The notes under the pieces are model-generated. The model was not told the DNA's origin, did no database searches, and saw only the letters and a list, made by a program, of their open reading frames with translations. A program made the translations under genes and the position numbers. A DNA stretch of 30,565 nt from a virus. Below are positions 16,866 to 22,751 of this stretch, in pieces; the stretch's first letter is position 1; each line of letters starts with the position of its first letter. The stretch lies in the IMG/VR virus record IMGVR_UViG_3300037258_000615, positions 1 to 30,565 of that record; one strand, written 5' to 3'.

Positions 16866-17317
16866 TCTGGCACTGGTTCCTCCACTTCACTGGCAGCGAC
16901 AATGTTTCCGGCCCGTGGTATGGCTTTTTCTCAGGTTTCGGCTCCGACCTTGGCGAGATCGTCCTTCTCGGCGCCCTCTGGTCGATCCTGCGGAAACACA
17001 ACTGCGCCGTCCATCACTGCTGGCGCGTCGGCCGCCACAAGGTGCCGGGCACCGAGCACATCTGCTGCCGGCGCCACGCACCAGGGGGCGCCCCCACCCA
17101 CGAAGACGTGATCGAGGCCCACGCCGCAGCACAGCGCGCCAGGCGGCCACGGCGGACCGATCCCCGGGCCACGGGCGAACGGCTCCAGTCCGCCGAGGCG
17201 TCAGACGCCGCCGCTGAGCAGGTCCACGCCGAGAACTCCGCAGCCGAGATCGCCGACGCCCAGCCGAAGACACGCCGCCCCCGCAAGCCAGCCACCCGGA
17301 AGGGGACGGCGAAATGA
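16862..17317 (+). CDS. Actinophage membrane protein with Cys/His-rich cytoplasmic segment
   Basis: 151 residues from a GTG in a GTGA overlap. The opening IWHWFLHFTGSDNVSGPWY, followed by GFGSDLGEIVLLGALW and RKHNCAVHHCWRVGRH, is a pattern I recognise from many actinobacterial phages, where the gene lies in the lysis region and is listed only as a membrane protein. One hydrophobic helix covers about 30-43. After it come Cys and His residues (C48, C53, H59, then HICCRRH near 66-72) that could bind a metal. The last ~75 residues are hydrophilic, Ala/Glu/Arg-rich and probably disordered. Function unknown. Confidence 0.7.
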   Translation: MIWHWFLHFTGSDNVSGPWYGFFSGFGSDLGEIVLLGALWSILRKHNCAVHHCWRVGRHKVPGTEHICCRRHAPGGAPTHEDVIEAHAAAQRARRPRRTDPRATGERLQSAEASDAAAEQVHAENSAAEIADAQPKTRRPRKPATRKGTAK

Positions 17318-17808
17318 CCGACTTCTTTGACAGTGCCCGCTGGGGCCTGATCCCGTCAGGTTCCGACGTCGTGCTCTACTGGGACGGAAAGTACGCCACG
17401 CCGCCAGCGCAGGCCACACGCTTCGGGAAGGTCCGCTGGAACACCGTCCTTGGCGGCAGTGCCGTAGCCGCGCACGCGGGGGCCTGCGACTACGAGCCCG
17501 GTAACGCGGTCTATGAGATCGCCGGGCGCCTGCGCTCCTGGGCGCTTGAGCGGCAGGCGATGAACAAGCGCAGCCGGGTCTACGTCGGCCGCAACCACAT
17601 CAGGCAGGCACACTCCCTCGTCGGTGACATTCCGGGGGTCGTGTACTGGGTGCCGACGCTTGACGGAAAGCGGTGGTCAGCAGCCGAGCTCATCGTCAGC
17701 ATCGCCGGGGCGGGCGTCGAACTCGCCGAGGGGAGACTCTGGGCCGTGCAGTTCGCCGGCGGCATGACGGCAAAGTGGGATGAGTCCATCCTGTTCGGGG
17801 ACTGGTGA
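17314..17808 (+). CDS. GH25-like candidate lysin domain protein
   Basis: 164 residues from ATG in an ATGA overlap. The order of motifs follows a degenerate GH25-like TIM barrel known in actinophages: SGSDVVLYWDGKYA at the start, RWNTVLGG, then AGACDYEPGNA with a D-x-E pair resembling the GH25 catalytic strand, followed by a helix ending ERQAMNKRSRVYVGR, then VYWVPTLDGK, LWAVQFAGG and a terminal DW. No signal peptide, wall-binding domain or amidase motif is visible. Since it sits between membrane proteins and a holin, it may be the endolysin, but a non-catalytic role cannot be excluded, as the protein is shorter than classical GH25 lysozymes (~200 residues). Confidence 0.6.
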   Translation: MTDFFDSARWGLIPSGSDVVLYWDGKYATPPAQATRFGKVRWNTVLGGSAVAAHAGACDYEPGNAVYEIAGRLRSWALERQAMNKRSRVYVGRNHIRQAHSLVGDIPGVVYWVPTLDGKRWSAAELIVSIAGAGVELAEGRLWAVQFAGGMTAKWDESILFGDW

Positions 17809-18068
17809 TCATGGCGCATGCCGGTCCCACACTGGACGCTGAGCGCACGTGGGTTCCCTCCCGCAAGCTCACCGCAGCGATCATCACTAACGCGCTCACG
17901 TGGCTGGTGGCGCTGGCTGTCACCAAGCTTGGGCTGCACGAGTCCGTGGCGGTCGCAGCCTGGGTCAGCACGGTCATTGGCATCGTGGCCGGCGCTGTGG
18001 CCGGATACCTGGTGAAGGAGATCCCGGTGCTTGAGAAGGACATCGAGGTGCCCAAGGCGCACCCTTAG
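17805..18068 (+). CDS. Two-TM holin
   Basis: 87 residues if started at the GTG of a GTGA overlap, or 85 from the ATG at 17811. After a short N-terminus with WVPSRKLTAA come two hydrophobic helices, about 26-45 (IITNALTWLVALAVTKLG) and 50-70 (AVAAWVSTVIGIVAGAVAGY), separated by a tight polar turn. The C-terminus (VKEIPVLEKDIEVPKAHP) is charged. Length and layout match small class II holins of actinophages (r1t-like group). It is the last gene of the lysis block and is followed by a strong terminator. It would form the membrane hole that releases the lysin. Confidence 0.75.
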   Translation: MIMAHAGPTLDAERTWVPSRKLTAAIITNALTWLVALAVTKLGLHESVAVAAWVSTVIGIVAGAVAGYLVKEIPVLEKDIEVPKAHP

Positions 18069-18084
18069 CCGCATAGAGCCGAGT

Positions 18085-18122
18085 CGGCCCGCTCCACCTC
18101 CGGGTGGGGCGGGCCGATTTTT
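18085..18122 (+). terminator. Strong intrinsic terminator ending the tail/lysis operon
   Basis: CGGCCCGCTCCACC (18085-18098) pairs with GGTGGGGCGGGCCG (18103-18116), a 14-bp stem with one G-T wobble and a TCCG loop, followed by ATTTTT. It lies 17 bases after the holin stop and reads in the + direction. There is no T run on the other side. Confidence 0.9.
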
Positions 18123-18133
18123 GGCGTTCCCGC

Positions 18134-18442
18134 TCAGGGCGCCATCGCCCGCACTCTGGCCTCGTAGGCGGCCCGGGTGTGCTCCTCGCATGAGTCCAGC
18201 GACGGGACGAAGGTGCCCGGATGGTGCTCGGCGTGAAGCACCTCAGCCTCGGCGCTGATCTCACCGAAGGTCTTGCCGTGCCGGGGCCAGAAGATATCGC
18301 CGACGAAGGCGCCTGCGTACCCGGCGTGGTCGCCCTCGTGGCCCTTGGCGTATTTGCACTGGACTCCGGTGTTCATGAGGCTGTGCGGCGCGCTGTAGCT
18401 CGTGGTCGCCGCACAGCGCTGCTCCGCCGTCATCTCGGTCAT
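18134..18442 (-). CDS. Small Cys/His-containing phage protein
   Basis: 102 residues from ATG, with AGAGGA about 8 bases upstream. Near residue 29 it has CKYAKGHEGDHAGY, the C-x4-GH-x2-x-H pattern seen in many short actinophage early proteins, where it probably binds zinc. Near the C-terminus there is a second Cys/His pair (DSCEEHT). It points toward the lysis operon from the other strand, ending 12 bases after the terminator tract, and diverges from the membrane gene at 18499. I do not know its function. Confidence 0.65.
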   Translation of the reverse strand: MTEMTAEQRCAATTSYSAPHSLMNTGVQCKYAKGHEGDHAGYAGAFVGDIFWPRHGKTFGEISAEAEVLHAEHHPGTFVPSLDSCEEHTRAAYEARVRAMAP

Positions 18443-18486
18443 GCGTGCATCCTCTCACTCGCCCGTGCCGGAGCCATTCCCGCAGC

Positions 18487-18492
18487 TAGAAT
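18487..18492 (+). promoter_or_regulatory. -10 box TAGAAT for leaderless gene 18499
   Basis: TAGAAT is followed by six bases and then the GTG start at 18499, so transcription would begin at or next to the start codon. No Shine-Dalgarno is visible and no clear -35 is seen. Leaderless genes are common in actinobacteria. Confidence 0.5.
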
Positions 18493-18498
18493 GGCCTT

Positions 18499-18879
18499 GT
18501 GCAGACCTTCTTCCGCTTCTGGATGCGCACTCAGAGGACGCGCGTCGCTGTGACCCTGGCACTCCTGTTCGCGGCCGGCGCGCTTACGATCTATACAGCC
18601 GTCGCGCGGCCTGTTTCCGCCGGCCTGCTCCTGTGGGTGTTCCTCTCGGTGATCTTCTCCACCGCATGCGCCATCTGGAGCATCCGCTACCTGCTGAACC
18701 CGCCGCGCGCCTCGCTGGCCAGGGCCGCAACCGACCGGCGCCTGGGTGCAGCGTGGAGAGCGCTGAGGGGTCACTCGGTGGCCTACCGCGTAGACACCAC
18801 CGGAGGCGGCCTGGTCATCAACGGAGGCACCCGCGCCCTCGTCGCTGACTGCACGTTCACGACGCCGCTGACGGACTGA
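18499..18879 (+). CDS. Two-TM membrane protein of accessory region
   Basis: 126 residues from GTG, apparently leaderless. Two hydrophobic helices lie at about 15-36 (VAVTLALLFAAGALTIYTAV) and 41-65 (AGLLLWVFLSVIFSTACAIWS). After them comes a basic helix (ARAATDRRLGAAWRALRG) and a small beta-rich domain (HSVAYRVDTTGGGLVI, then VADCTF). The helix plus GRP/GH-x-AYR step is also present in the membrane-anchored protein at 20745-21185, which suggests a shared domain. The gene is a single transcription unit between oppositely oriented genes. Functions such as superinfection exclusion or lysogen surface modification are possible, with no direct evidence. Confidence 0.6.
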   Translation: MQTFFRFWMRTQRTRVAVTLALLFAAGALTIYTAVARPVSAGLLLWVFLSVIFSTACAIWSIRYLLNPPRASLARAATDRRLGAAWRALRGHSVAYRVDTTGGGLVINGGTRALVADCTFTTPLTD

Positions 18880-18890
18880 CCGGAGAGCCC

Positions 18891-19070
18891 CTACATCCGC
18901 TCCGGGTCCAGCTTCGTCCACCGTCCCGTGACGGGATCCTTCCCCACGGTCGGCCTCCGGGGCTTCTCCTCAGCGCCGTCCGCGCCCTCGTCCGCCTGGA
19001 CGGCCAGCGCCTCGGCCTCGGCATAGGTCTCAGGCCCCCTGGAGCGCTTGGGCCTCAGCGAAAGCTTCAT
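18891..19070 (-). CDS. 59-residue charged small protein
   Basis: A short frame of 59 residues from ATG at 19070. It opens basic (MKLSLRPKRSRG), continues acidic and Ala-rich (AEAEALAVQADEGADGAEE), and ends with VGKDPVTGRWTKLDPERM. The GRW-T-KLDPER type ending is common in small phage proteins of this group. TACCCT lies 6 bases before the start, so it may be read as a leaderless message; no good Shine-Dalgarno is seen. It ends only 11 bases from the convergent gene 18499-18879. Function unknown. Confidence 0.5.
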   Translation of the reverse strand: MKLSLRPKRSRGPETYAEAEALAVQADEGADGAEEKPRRPTVGKDPVTGRWTKLDPERM

Positions 19071-19110
19071 GCGCTCAGGGTAAACCGGCCAGGGCCGGTG
19101 TTCGGGCAGG

Positions 19111-19224
19111 TCACCTCGGGTTCCGTGCCGTCATCCAGAACAGCAGCCCAGTGCAGATGACGAGCGTCACGCCCACGGCTGCCGGGATCAGCGCGAAGTA
19201 CAGGGCGAACTGGAGGCCGGTCAC
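19111..19224 (-). CDS. 37-residue single-pass membrane peptide
   Basis: A short frame of 37 residues whose GTG start overlaps the TGA of the secreted protein gene 19221-19652 as GTGA. One hydrophobic helix covers most of it (LQFALYFALIPAAVGVTLVI and then CTGLLFWM), followed by a short basic tail (TARNPR). The coupling to the upstream gene and a clean TM segment support a real gene. It could anchor or assist the exported protein encoded just before it; that is inference. Confidence 0.5.
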   Translation of the reverse strand: MTGLQFALYFALIPAAVGVTLVICTGLLFWMTARNPR

Positions 19225-19652
19225 GTCCGCTTCCTGTAGGTGACCTTCAGGGCGATGTACCCGCTGCGCTCATTGAAGTTGCTGTCAAAGCCCAGCGACG
19301 CGGTAGCGAACACGTAGCAGCTGCCCGGGTTGCGCATGGGCAGCTTCAGGTTCAGCCGGTAGGGCGCCTTCAGGGTCTTGTCGCCGCTGTTGCTCGAGGA
19401 CGCACCCGAGGCCGTGAAGCAGTCCGTGAGCCAGTTCAGTTCAACCGGCTGATCCGGGCTCGCGCTCACCCAGGCGTGGATGCTCGCCGGGCGGTACGCG
19501 GGGTTGGAGGGGTCGGTGCTGCACTCAGCCAGCTTGCCCGAAGCATGGCAGCGGCCCTCGTGGTAGACGGTGCTGCTCTCGGCGCCCGCAGGGGTGCTAA
19601 GCAGAAGGGTGGCCGCGGCAGGTATCAGGGCAGCGGCACGGATGATCTTCAC
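19221..19652 (-). CDS. Exported protein with signal peptide, 4 cysteines
   Basis: 143 residues. The GTG at 19652 is chosen because AAGGAGA lies 7 bases upstream and a textbook Sec signal follows (MKIIRAAALIPAAATLLLS, cleavage likely after TPAGA). The mature part of about 120 residues has four Cys (in GRCHASG, LAECST, TDCFTA and GSCYVF), which may form two disulfides, and a beta-rich pattern with NLKLPMRNPG and a final ALKVTYRKRT strand. I recognise no family. It lies downstream of another secreted protein gene, with hairpins between them. As phages rarely export proteins outside lysis, it is a candidate lysogenic-conversion or host-derived cargo gene. Confidence 0.7.
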   Translation of the reverse strand: MKIIRAAALIPAAATLLLSTPAGAESSTVYHEGRCHASGKLAECSTDPSNPAYRPASIHAWVSASPDQPVELNWLTDCFTASGASSSNSGDKTLKAPYRLNLKLPMRNPGSCYVFATASLGFDSNFNERSGYIALKVTYRKRT

Positions 19653-19682
19653 TCGGTTCTCCTTAAGTTCAGCAGACAGGGC

Positions 19683-19716
19683 GGAGCCCCCGGGGCCACA
19701 AATCCCCGAGGGCTCC
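19683..19716 (-). terminator. Strong GC hairpin in the leader of the exported protein gene
   Basis: GGAGCCC-C-CGGGG (19683-19695) and CCCCG-A-GGGCTCC (19704-19716) pair over 12 bases around one mismatch, with an 8-base loop. It lies about 30 bases before the GTG of 19221-19652 on the - strand, so it could be an attenuator or an mRNA-protecting hairpin. Confidence 0.45.
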
Positions 19717-19748
19717 AAGGGGCCGGGATCCATCACGACTCAGCCCCA

Positions 19749-19774
19749 CGGTGCCTCCCCCTAGGCAGGCACCG
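19749..19774 (-). terminator. Hairpin downstream of secreted protein gene 19786-20514
   Basis: CGGTGCCT (19749-19756) pairs with AGGCACCG (19767-19774) around a 10-base loop, starting 12 bases past the stop of the - strand gene. There is no T run, so if it stops transcription it does so in the U-less way described for actinobacteria. Confidence 0.45.
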
Positions 19775-19785
19775 GGTCTTGCGGT

Positions 19786-20514
19786 CTAGAACGGGCCGGG
19801 CTGGCCGACCGATTCCTGCGTGTCAATCCCGCCGCCGCCGTTGAACACCACGGTCGACCAGGTGGGGGCCTGCCAGGCCAAGGTGTTCTGGACGGTCAGG
19901 ACCAAAGGATTACTAAAGTTGTTGCTCCCGCCATTGATGATCCACACAGCGCCGGGGGCGGTGACATGACCGCCGGGCAGGTGGTTCGCGAGGATCTGCA
20001 CGGTGGAAGCGTTGTTACCGAGCGGCTCGAGTCGTGCCCGCCATCCAGACGGCGGGTTCAGGGTGCTGTTCCAGTCGCCGAGACCCATCGTCTCCGGGCC
20101 CCCATTGTTAGGGTTCTGGGCCAGCTGGAACGTCTCGTCGCCTGCGTAGCCGTTGGCGATCAGGCCATGGCACTGGTTCGCCGAGAAGATCGAGCCCGGG
20201 TACGGCGAGCCCGTGGTGGGGTCGCAGTACAGCGCGCCGACCGTACCTTGCAGCGTCGGGGACAGATCCTCGGCCGCTGAGGCGTTGCTGCCCTGGTTGA
20301 GCGCGAACGTGGTGTTGACGGCAGTCAGGCCGCTGTGGACCTTGAGGATCTCGTGACGGCCGGGCTGCAGGAAGTGGATGTCCGTGCAGGCTCCGCCGCA
20401 GGCGGTCGTCGCCGCCGGGCGCACAGGGGCGGCGCTCGCCGCTGTCGTGGCCGCCGTAGCCACGCCAGCCCCAAAGGCGAGCGTGGCGGCAGCCCCGTAG
20501 ATGAACTTGCGCAT
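19786..20514 (-). CDS. Secreted protein with Sec signal peptide
   Basis: 242 residues from ATG, with AAGGGGA about 9 bases upstream. The signal peptide is clear: a basic start (MRKF), a hydrophobic core (YGAAATLAFGAGVATAAT) and cleavage near ASAAP at about 29. The mature part has an early Cys pair (ACGGACTD), two further Cys (LYCDPTTG, NQCHGLI) and many Asn, Gly and Trp in a beta-rich pattern (GVAWIINGG-like strands, AWQAPTWSTVVFNGGG). This style is common among secreted actinobacterial proteins of unknown function. It has its own upstream region with a 16-bp perfect palindrome. It is probably host-type cargo expressed from the lysogen; function unknown. Confidence 0.72.
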   Translation of the reverse strand: MRKFIYGAAATLAFGAGVATAATTAASAAPVRPAATTACGGACTDIHFLQPGRHEILKVHSGLTAVNTTFALNQGSNASAAEDLSPTLQGTVGALYCDPTTGSPYPGSIFSANQCHGLIANGYAGDETFQLAQNPNNGGPETMGLGDWNSTLNPPSGWRARLEPLGNNASTVQILANHLPGGHVTAPGAVWIINGGSNNFSNPLVLTVQNTLAWQAPTWSTVVFNGGGGIDTQESVGQPGPF

Positions 20515-20559
20515 TCTTTGGTTCCCCTTTCAGGGAGTCAGGTACCTAATCCCGCCATC

Positions 20560-20575
20560 ACCCAGGGCCCTGGGT
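20560..20575. promoter_or_regulatory. Perfect 16-bp palindrome upstream of secreted protein gene
   Basis: ACCCAGGGCCCTGGGT reads the same on both strands. It sits 45-60 bases before the ATG of 19786-20514, in a 230-base gap without genes. It is a likely operator for a dimeric regulator. The same gap also contains a 10-bp palindrome, CGTACGTACG, at 20609-20618. Confidence 0.5.
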
Positions 20576-20744
20576 ACTAGCCGCGCTGGCGGTTGCGCTT
20601 GCTCTAGGCGTACGTACGACGTGCTACGTGCGCGGTTGGGTTACGGCACGTGGCCGTGGTGTGACCGTGTGTGCCGGTTGCCCCCGTCTGCACCCCTGAC
20701 CTGGGGGTTTGCGGGTGACCGGAAGCGGCATAACGGGCGTGGTC

Positions 20745-21185
20745 TCAACCGGGCTCATCCTCGTCAAGCCCGTCGCCGTGCAGCCCCTCGTCATCCTCGT
20801 CGTATGGATCGTCTGCCGTGACGTCAGGATCGGCGGTGAAGCGGATCCCCGCCGACGGGGCACCGACGAACATGGAGTCCCGGATGACTGTCCCCTGGCG
20901 GTCTGGCCGTACCGGGACGTCGGGCGTGATGCGGACGCAGTCATCCGGCGGCTGGCGCACCACGACCTCGCCGACGAAGTTGCGCTCCCACGGTGCCAGC
21001 TCTATCCCCGTGCCCCGCAGGTGCAGCCGGTAGGCGGTGGGGCGGCCGAGCAGAGCCGAGCGGGCGGCCTGGATGCGGGCGGAGCGCCGGAGCAGGACCG
21101 CCGCGGTAGCTGCGGCACCGAGGCTGGCGATGGCCCCTGCGGCGGCAGTGGCGATGCGGTCGTCTAGCTGGAAGGCGATCTTCAC
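20745..21185 (-). CDS. Membrane-anchored protein divergent from serine recombinase
   Basis: 146 residues from GTG at 21185, chosen because a TATACT box ends 7 bases before it, which implies a leaderless message; the longer open frame across the recombinase gene is antisense noise. One hydrophobic helix covers about 14-32 (ATAAAGAIASLGAAATAAV), then a basic helix (LLRRSARIQAARSALLGR), a beta domain (PTAYRLHLRGTGIEL) and a strongly acidic tail (DDPYDEDDEG). The helix-and-strand step matches 18499-18879. Its position back to back with the integrase is where phages often keep immunity or exclusion genes, but no repressor motif is seen. Confidence 0.6.
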   Translation of the reverse strand: MKIAFQLDDRIATAAAGAIASLGAAATAAVLLRRSARIQAARSALLGRPTAYRLHLRGTGIELAPWERNFVGEVVVRQPPDDCVRITPDVPVRPDRQGTVIRDSMFVGAPSAGIRFTADPDVTADDPYDEDDEGLHGDGLDEDEPG

Positions 21186-21192
21186 GGGGCTG

Positions 21193-21198
21193 AGTATA
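21193..21198 (-). promoter_or_regulatory. -10 box TATACT for leaderless gene 20745-21185
   Basis: On the - strand TATACT is followed by seven bases and the GTG start. The box abuts the left arm of the inverted repeat 21199-21246. No Shine-Dalgarno is present. Confidence 0.6.
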
Positions 21199-21246
21199 AC
21201 CAGGGTACAGATCCTATGAATCCGCCCAAGTCTCGCTAACCCTGGT
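21199..21246. repeat. Inverted repeat between divergent promoters, candidate attP or operator
   Basis: ACCAGGGT at 21199-21206 and ACCCTGGT at 21239-21246 are perfect 8-bp inverted arms, 40 bases centre to centre. Each arm lies immediately upstream of the -10 box of one divergent gene, sharing one base with the + strand box. A ~48-bp imperfect dyad directly upstream of a large serine integrase gene is also what attP sites of such integrases look like. Confidence 0.55.
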
Positions 21247-21251
21247 ATTAT
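21246..21251 (+). promoter_or_regulatory. -10 box TATTAT for the serine recombinase gene
   Basis: TATTAT is followed by six bases (CGGGCA) and the ATG at 21258, so the message is probably leaderless. The box begins with the last T of the right inverted-repeat arm. Confidence 0.6.
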
Positions 21252-21257
21252 CGGGCA

Positions 21258-22640
21258 ATGCCAGAACCCCCTGTGCTGGCGGGAATCTACTGCCGACTTT
21301 CGCTCGCCCAGTACGGCGACAGCACCAAGGTTGAGGACCAGGAGCGCATCTGCCGCGACCTCGCCAGGAGCCTCGGCTGGGAAGTCACCGCCGTCTACGC
21401 TGACAACAACCGGTCCGCCTGGCAGAAGAACCGCAAACGTCCCGCCTGGGACCGCATGCTCGCCGACGTCGGCGCCTGGAAAATCAACGCCATCATCGTC
21501 TACCACGGCGACCGGCTCGTGCGCCGGCCCGAAGACCTCACTGACCTGCTCCGCCTCGCCGACAACAAAGGCGTGAAGCTCGCCAGCCCCACCGGTACGC
21601 ATGACCTTGACAGCCAGCGGCTTGAGCTCTGGATCCGCGCGGCGTTCGCCGAAGAGGAATCCACCCGCACGAGCGAACGGAAGAAGAGCCAGTACGACCG
21701 CATGCGCCGCGCCGGCCTGGTCCGCACCGGAGGACGCGGCGGCAGGGCCTACGGCTTCGCCAGAGACGGCGTCACCCAGATGCCCGAAGAGGTGAAGGCG
21801 GTCCGCGAGATGGCTAGGCGCGTCCTCGACGGCGAGGGAACCGGGGCCATCGCCGCCAGCCTCAACGCCCGCGACCTCACCACCGTCACCGGGGGGCCGT
21901 GGTCCCACGCCACCATCCGCAAGATGCTCTGCCGCCCCCGGTACGCCGGCCTCATGCCCGACGGCGAGCACACAGCCGCCTGGGAGCCGGTGCTGGAGCG
22001 GGACACCTGGGAGACCGTGTGCGCCCTGCTGCACTCCCGCGGCGCCGGGTACGCCTACACCACCAACGCCCGGCGTTACCTGCTGACCGGGATCGCCCTG
22101 TGCGGCACCTGCGGCCACCCCCTGGCCATCCGGCACTCCACCCGCTCGGAGTCGCTGCGGGGCTATGGCTGCATCAACGGCGAGTGCCGGCGCAAGCTGC
22201 ACCGGTCCGTGCACTACCTCGACCTGGCCGTCACCGCATGGGTGCTGGAGCAGCTGTCCTCACCTGAGTTCGCCGAGACCGTCGCCAGAGTCCCGGAGCC
22301 TGTCGCCGCGGCGGAGATCGTGGCGCTCGAGAAACGCAAAGCCGAAGCCGAGGCCGCGCTGGACAGCCTCGCCGACCATCCGGGGCTGAGCGTGGAACGG
22401 GCCGCGCGGGCCATCGCGTCCTTCGACGCGAAGATCGCGGCGGTGCGGGAGCGGATCGCGGCGTCACCCGGTCGGCGGCTGCTGGCCCGGCACACGGGCA
22501 TCAGCGAGGAGGAGTGGGAACGGCTGCCGCTGTCCTCACGGCGGGCGCTGGTGTCGGCGGCGTGCCATGTGACCATCTGGCCGTCTCGCCGCGGGCCCGG
22601 GTTCGACCCGGACTCGGTCGACATCCGGCCGCGGGAATAG
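21258..22640 (+). CDS. Large serine recombinase (phage integrase)
   Basis: 460 residues from an ATG without Shine-Dalgarno. The resolvase-type catalytic domain covers about 1-150: IYCRLS gives R13 and the nucleophile S15, HGDRLVRR gives R86 and R89, and the long E helix starts at AEEESTRTSERKKSQYD. The recombinase domain follows (GRAYGF, TIRKMLCRPRYAGLM). A zinc ribbon uses C282, C285, C305 and C310 (LCGTCGH, GCINGEC). The C-terminal part contains a coiled coil (IVALEKRKAEAEAALDSL). It is somewhat shorter than many large serine integrases (450-600 residues) but has all domains. It would integrate the phage between attP and attB without host factors. The neighbouring dyad at 21199-21246 is a candidate attP. 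Confidence 0.93.
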   Translation: MPEPPVLAGIYCRLSLAQYGDSTKVEDQERICRDLARSLGWEVTAVYADNNRSAWQKNRKRPAWDRMLADVGAWKINAIIVYHGDRLVRRPEDLTDLLRLADNKGVKLASPTGTHDLDSQRLELWIRAAFAEEESTRTSERKKSQYDRMRRAGLVRTGGRGGRAYGFARDGVTQMPEEVKAVREMARRVLDGEGTGAIAASLNARDLTTVTGGPWSHATIRKMLCRPRYAGLMPDGEHTAAWEPVLERDTWETVCALLHSRGAGYAYTTNARRYLLTGIALCGTCGHPLAIRHSTRSESLRGYGCINGECRRKLHRSVHYLDLAVTAWVLEQLSSPEFAETVARVPEPVAAAEIVALEKRKAEAEAALDSLADHPGLSVERAARAIASFDAKIAAVRERIAASPGRRLLARHTGISEEEWERLPLSSRRALVSAACHVTIWPSRRGPGFDPDSVDIRPRE

Positions 22641-22655
22641 GCGTCCGGAGACGCC
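22640..22655 (+). terminator. Small hairpin after the serine recombinase stop
   Basis: GGCGTC-CGGA-GACGCC forms a 6-bp stem with a CGGA tetraloop, starting on the last base of the stop codon. There is no T run, so the termination role is uncertain. Confidence 0.35.
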
Positions 22656-22659
22656 AAAT

Positions 22660-22738
22660 AGTATCGGTTAGTCGGCGCGGCGCCCTCCGACCTGCTCCGG
22701 AGCGCTATAGAGTATCGGTAAGTAGACAAAGCGATACT
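22660..22738. repeat. AGTATCG repeats between the two recombinase genes
   Basis: AGTATCGGTTAGT (22660-22672) and AGTATCGGTAAGT (22711-22723) match at 12 of 13 positions, 51 bases apart. A third, inverted copy of the core, CGATACT, is at 22732-22738, so the last two form a dyad. A 10-bp palindrome, GCTCCGGAGC, lies at 22694-22703. The 111-base gap leads straight to the tyrosine recombinase start. These are candidate recombinase arm sites, an att core or operator sites. Confidence 0.6.
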
Positions 22739-22751
22739 CAAGGCGGTTCGC

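Noticed and set aside
20515-20744. tRNA or small RNA gene in the gap before the secreted protein
   Set aside because: No cloverleaf or T-loop signature could be found; only palindromes and a weak ACCCC/GGGGT stem.
21186-22214. Long - strand open frame that extends the 20745-21185 gene across the serine recombinase gene
   Set aside because: It is antisense to a clear recombinase gene in GC-rich DNA; the TATACT box just before the GTG at 21185 and the clean TM start support the short form.
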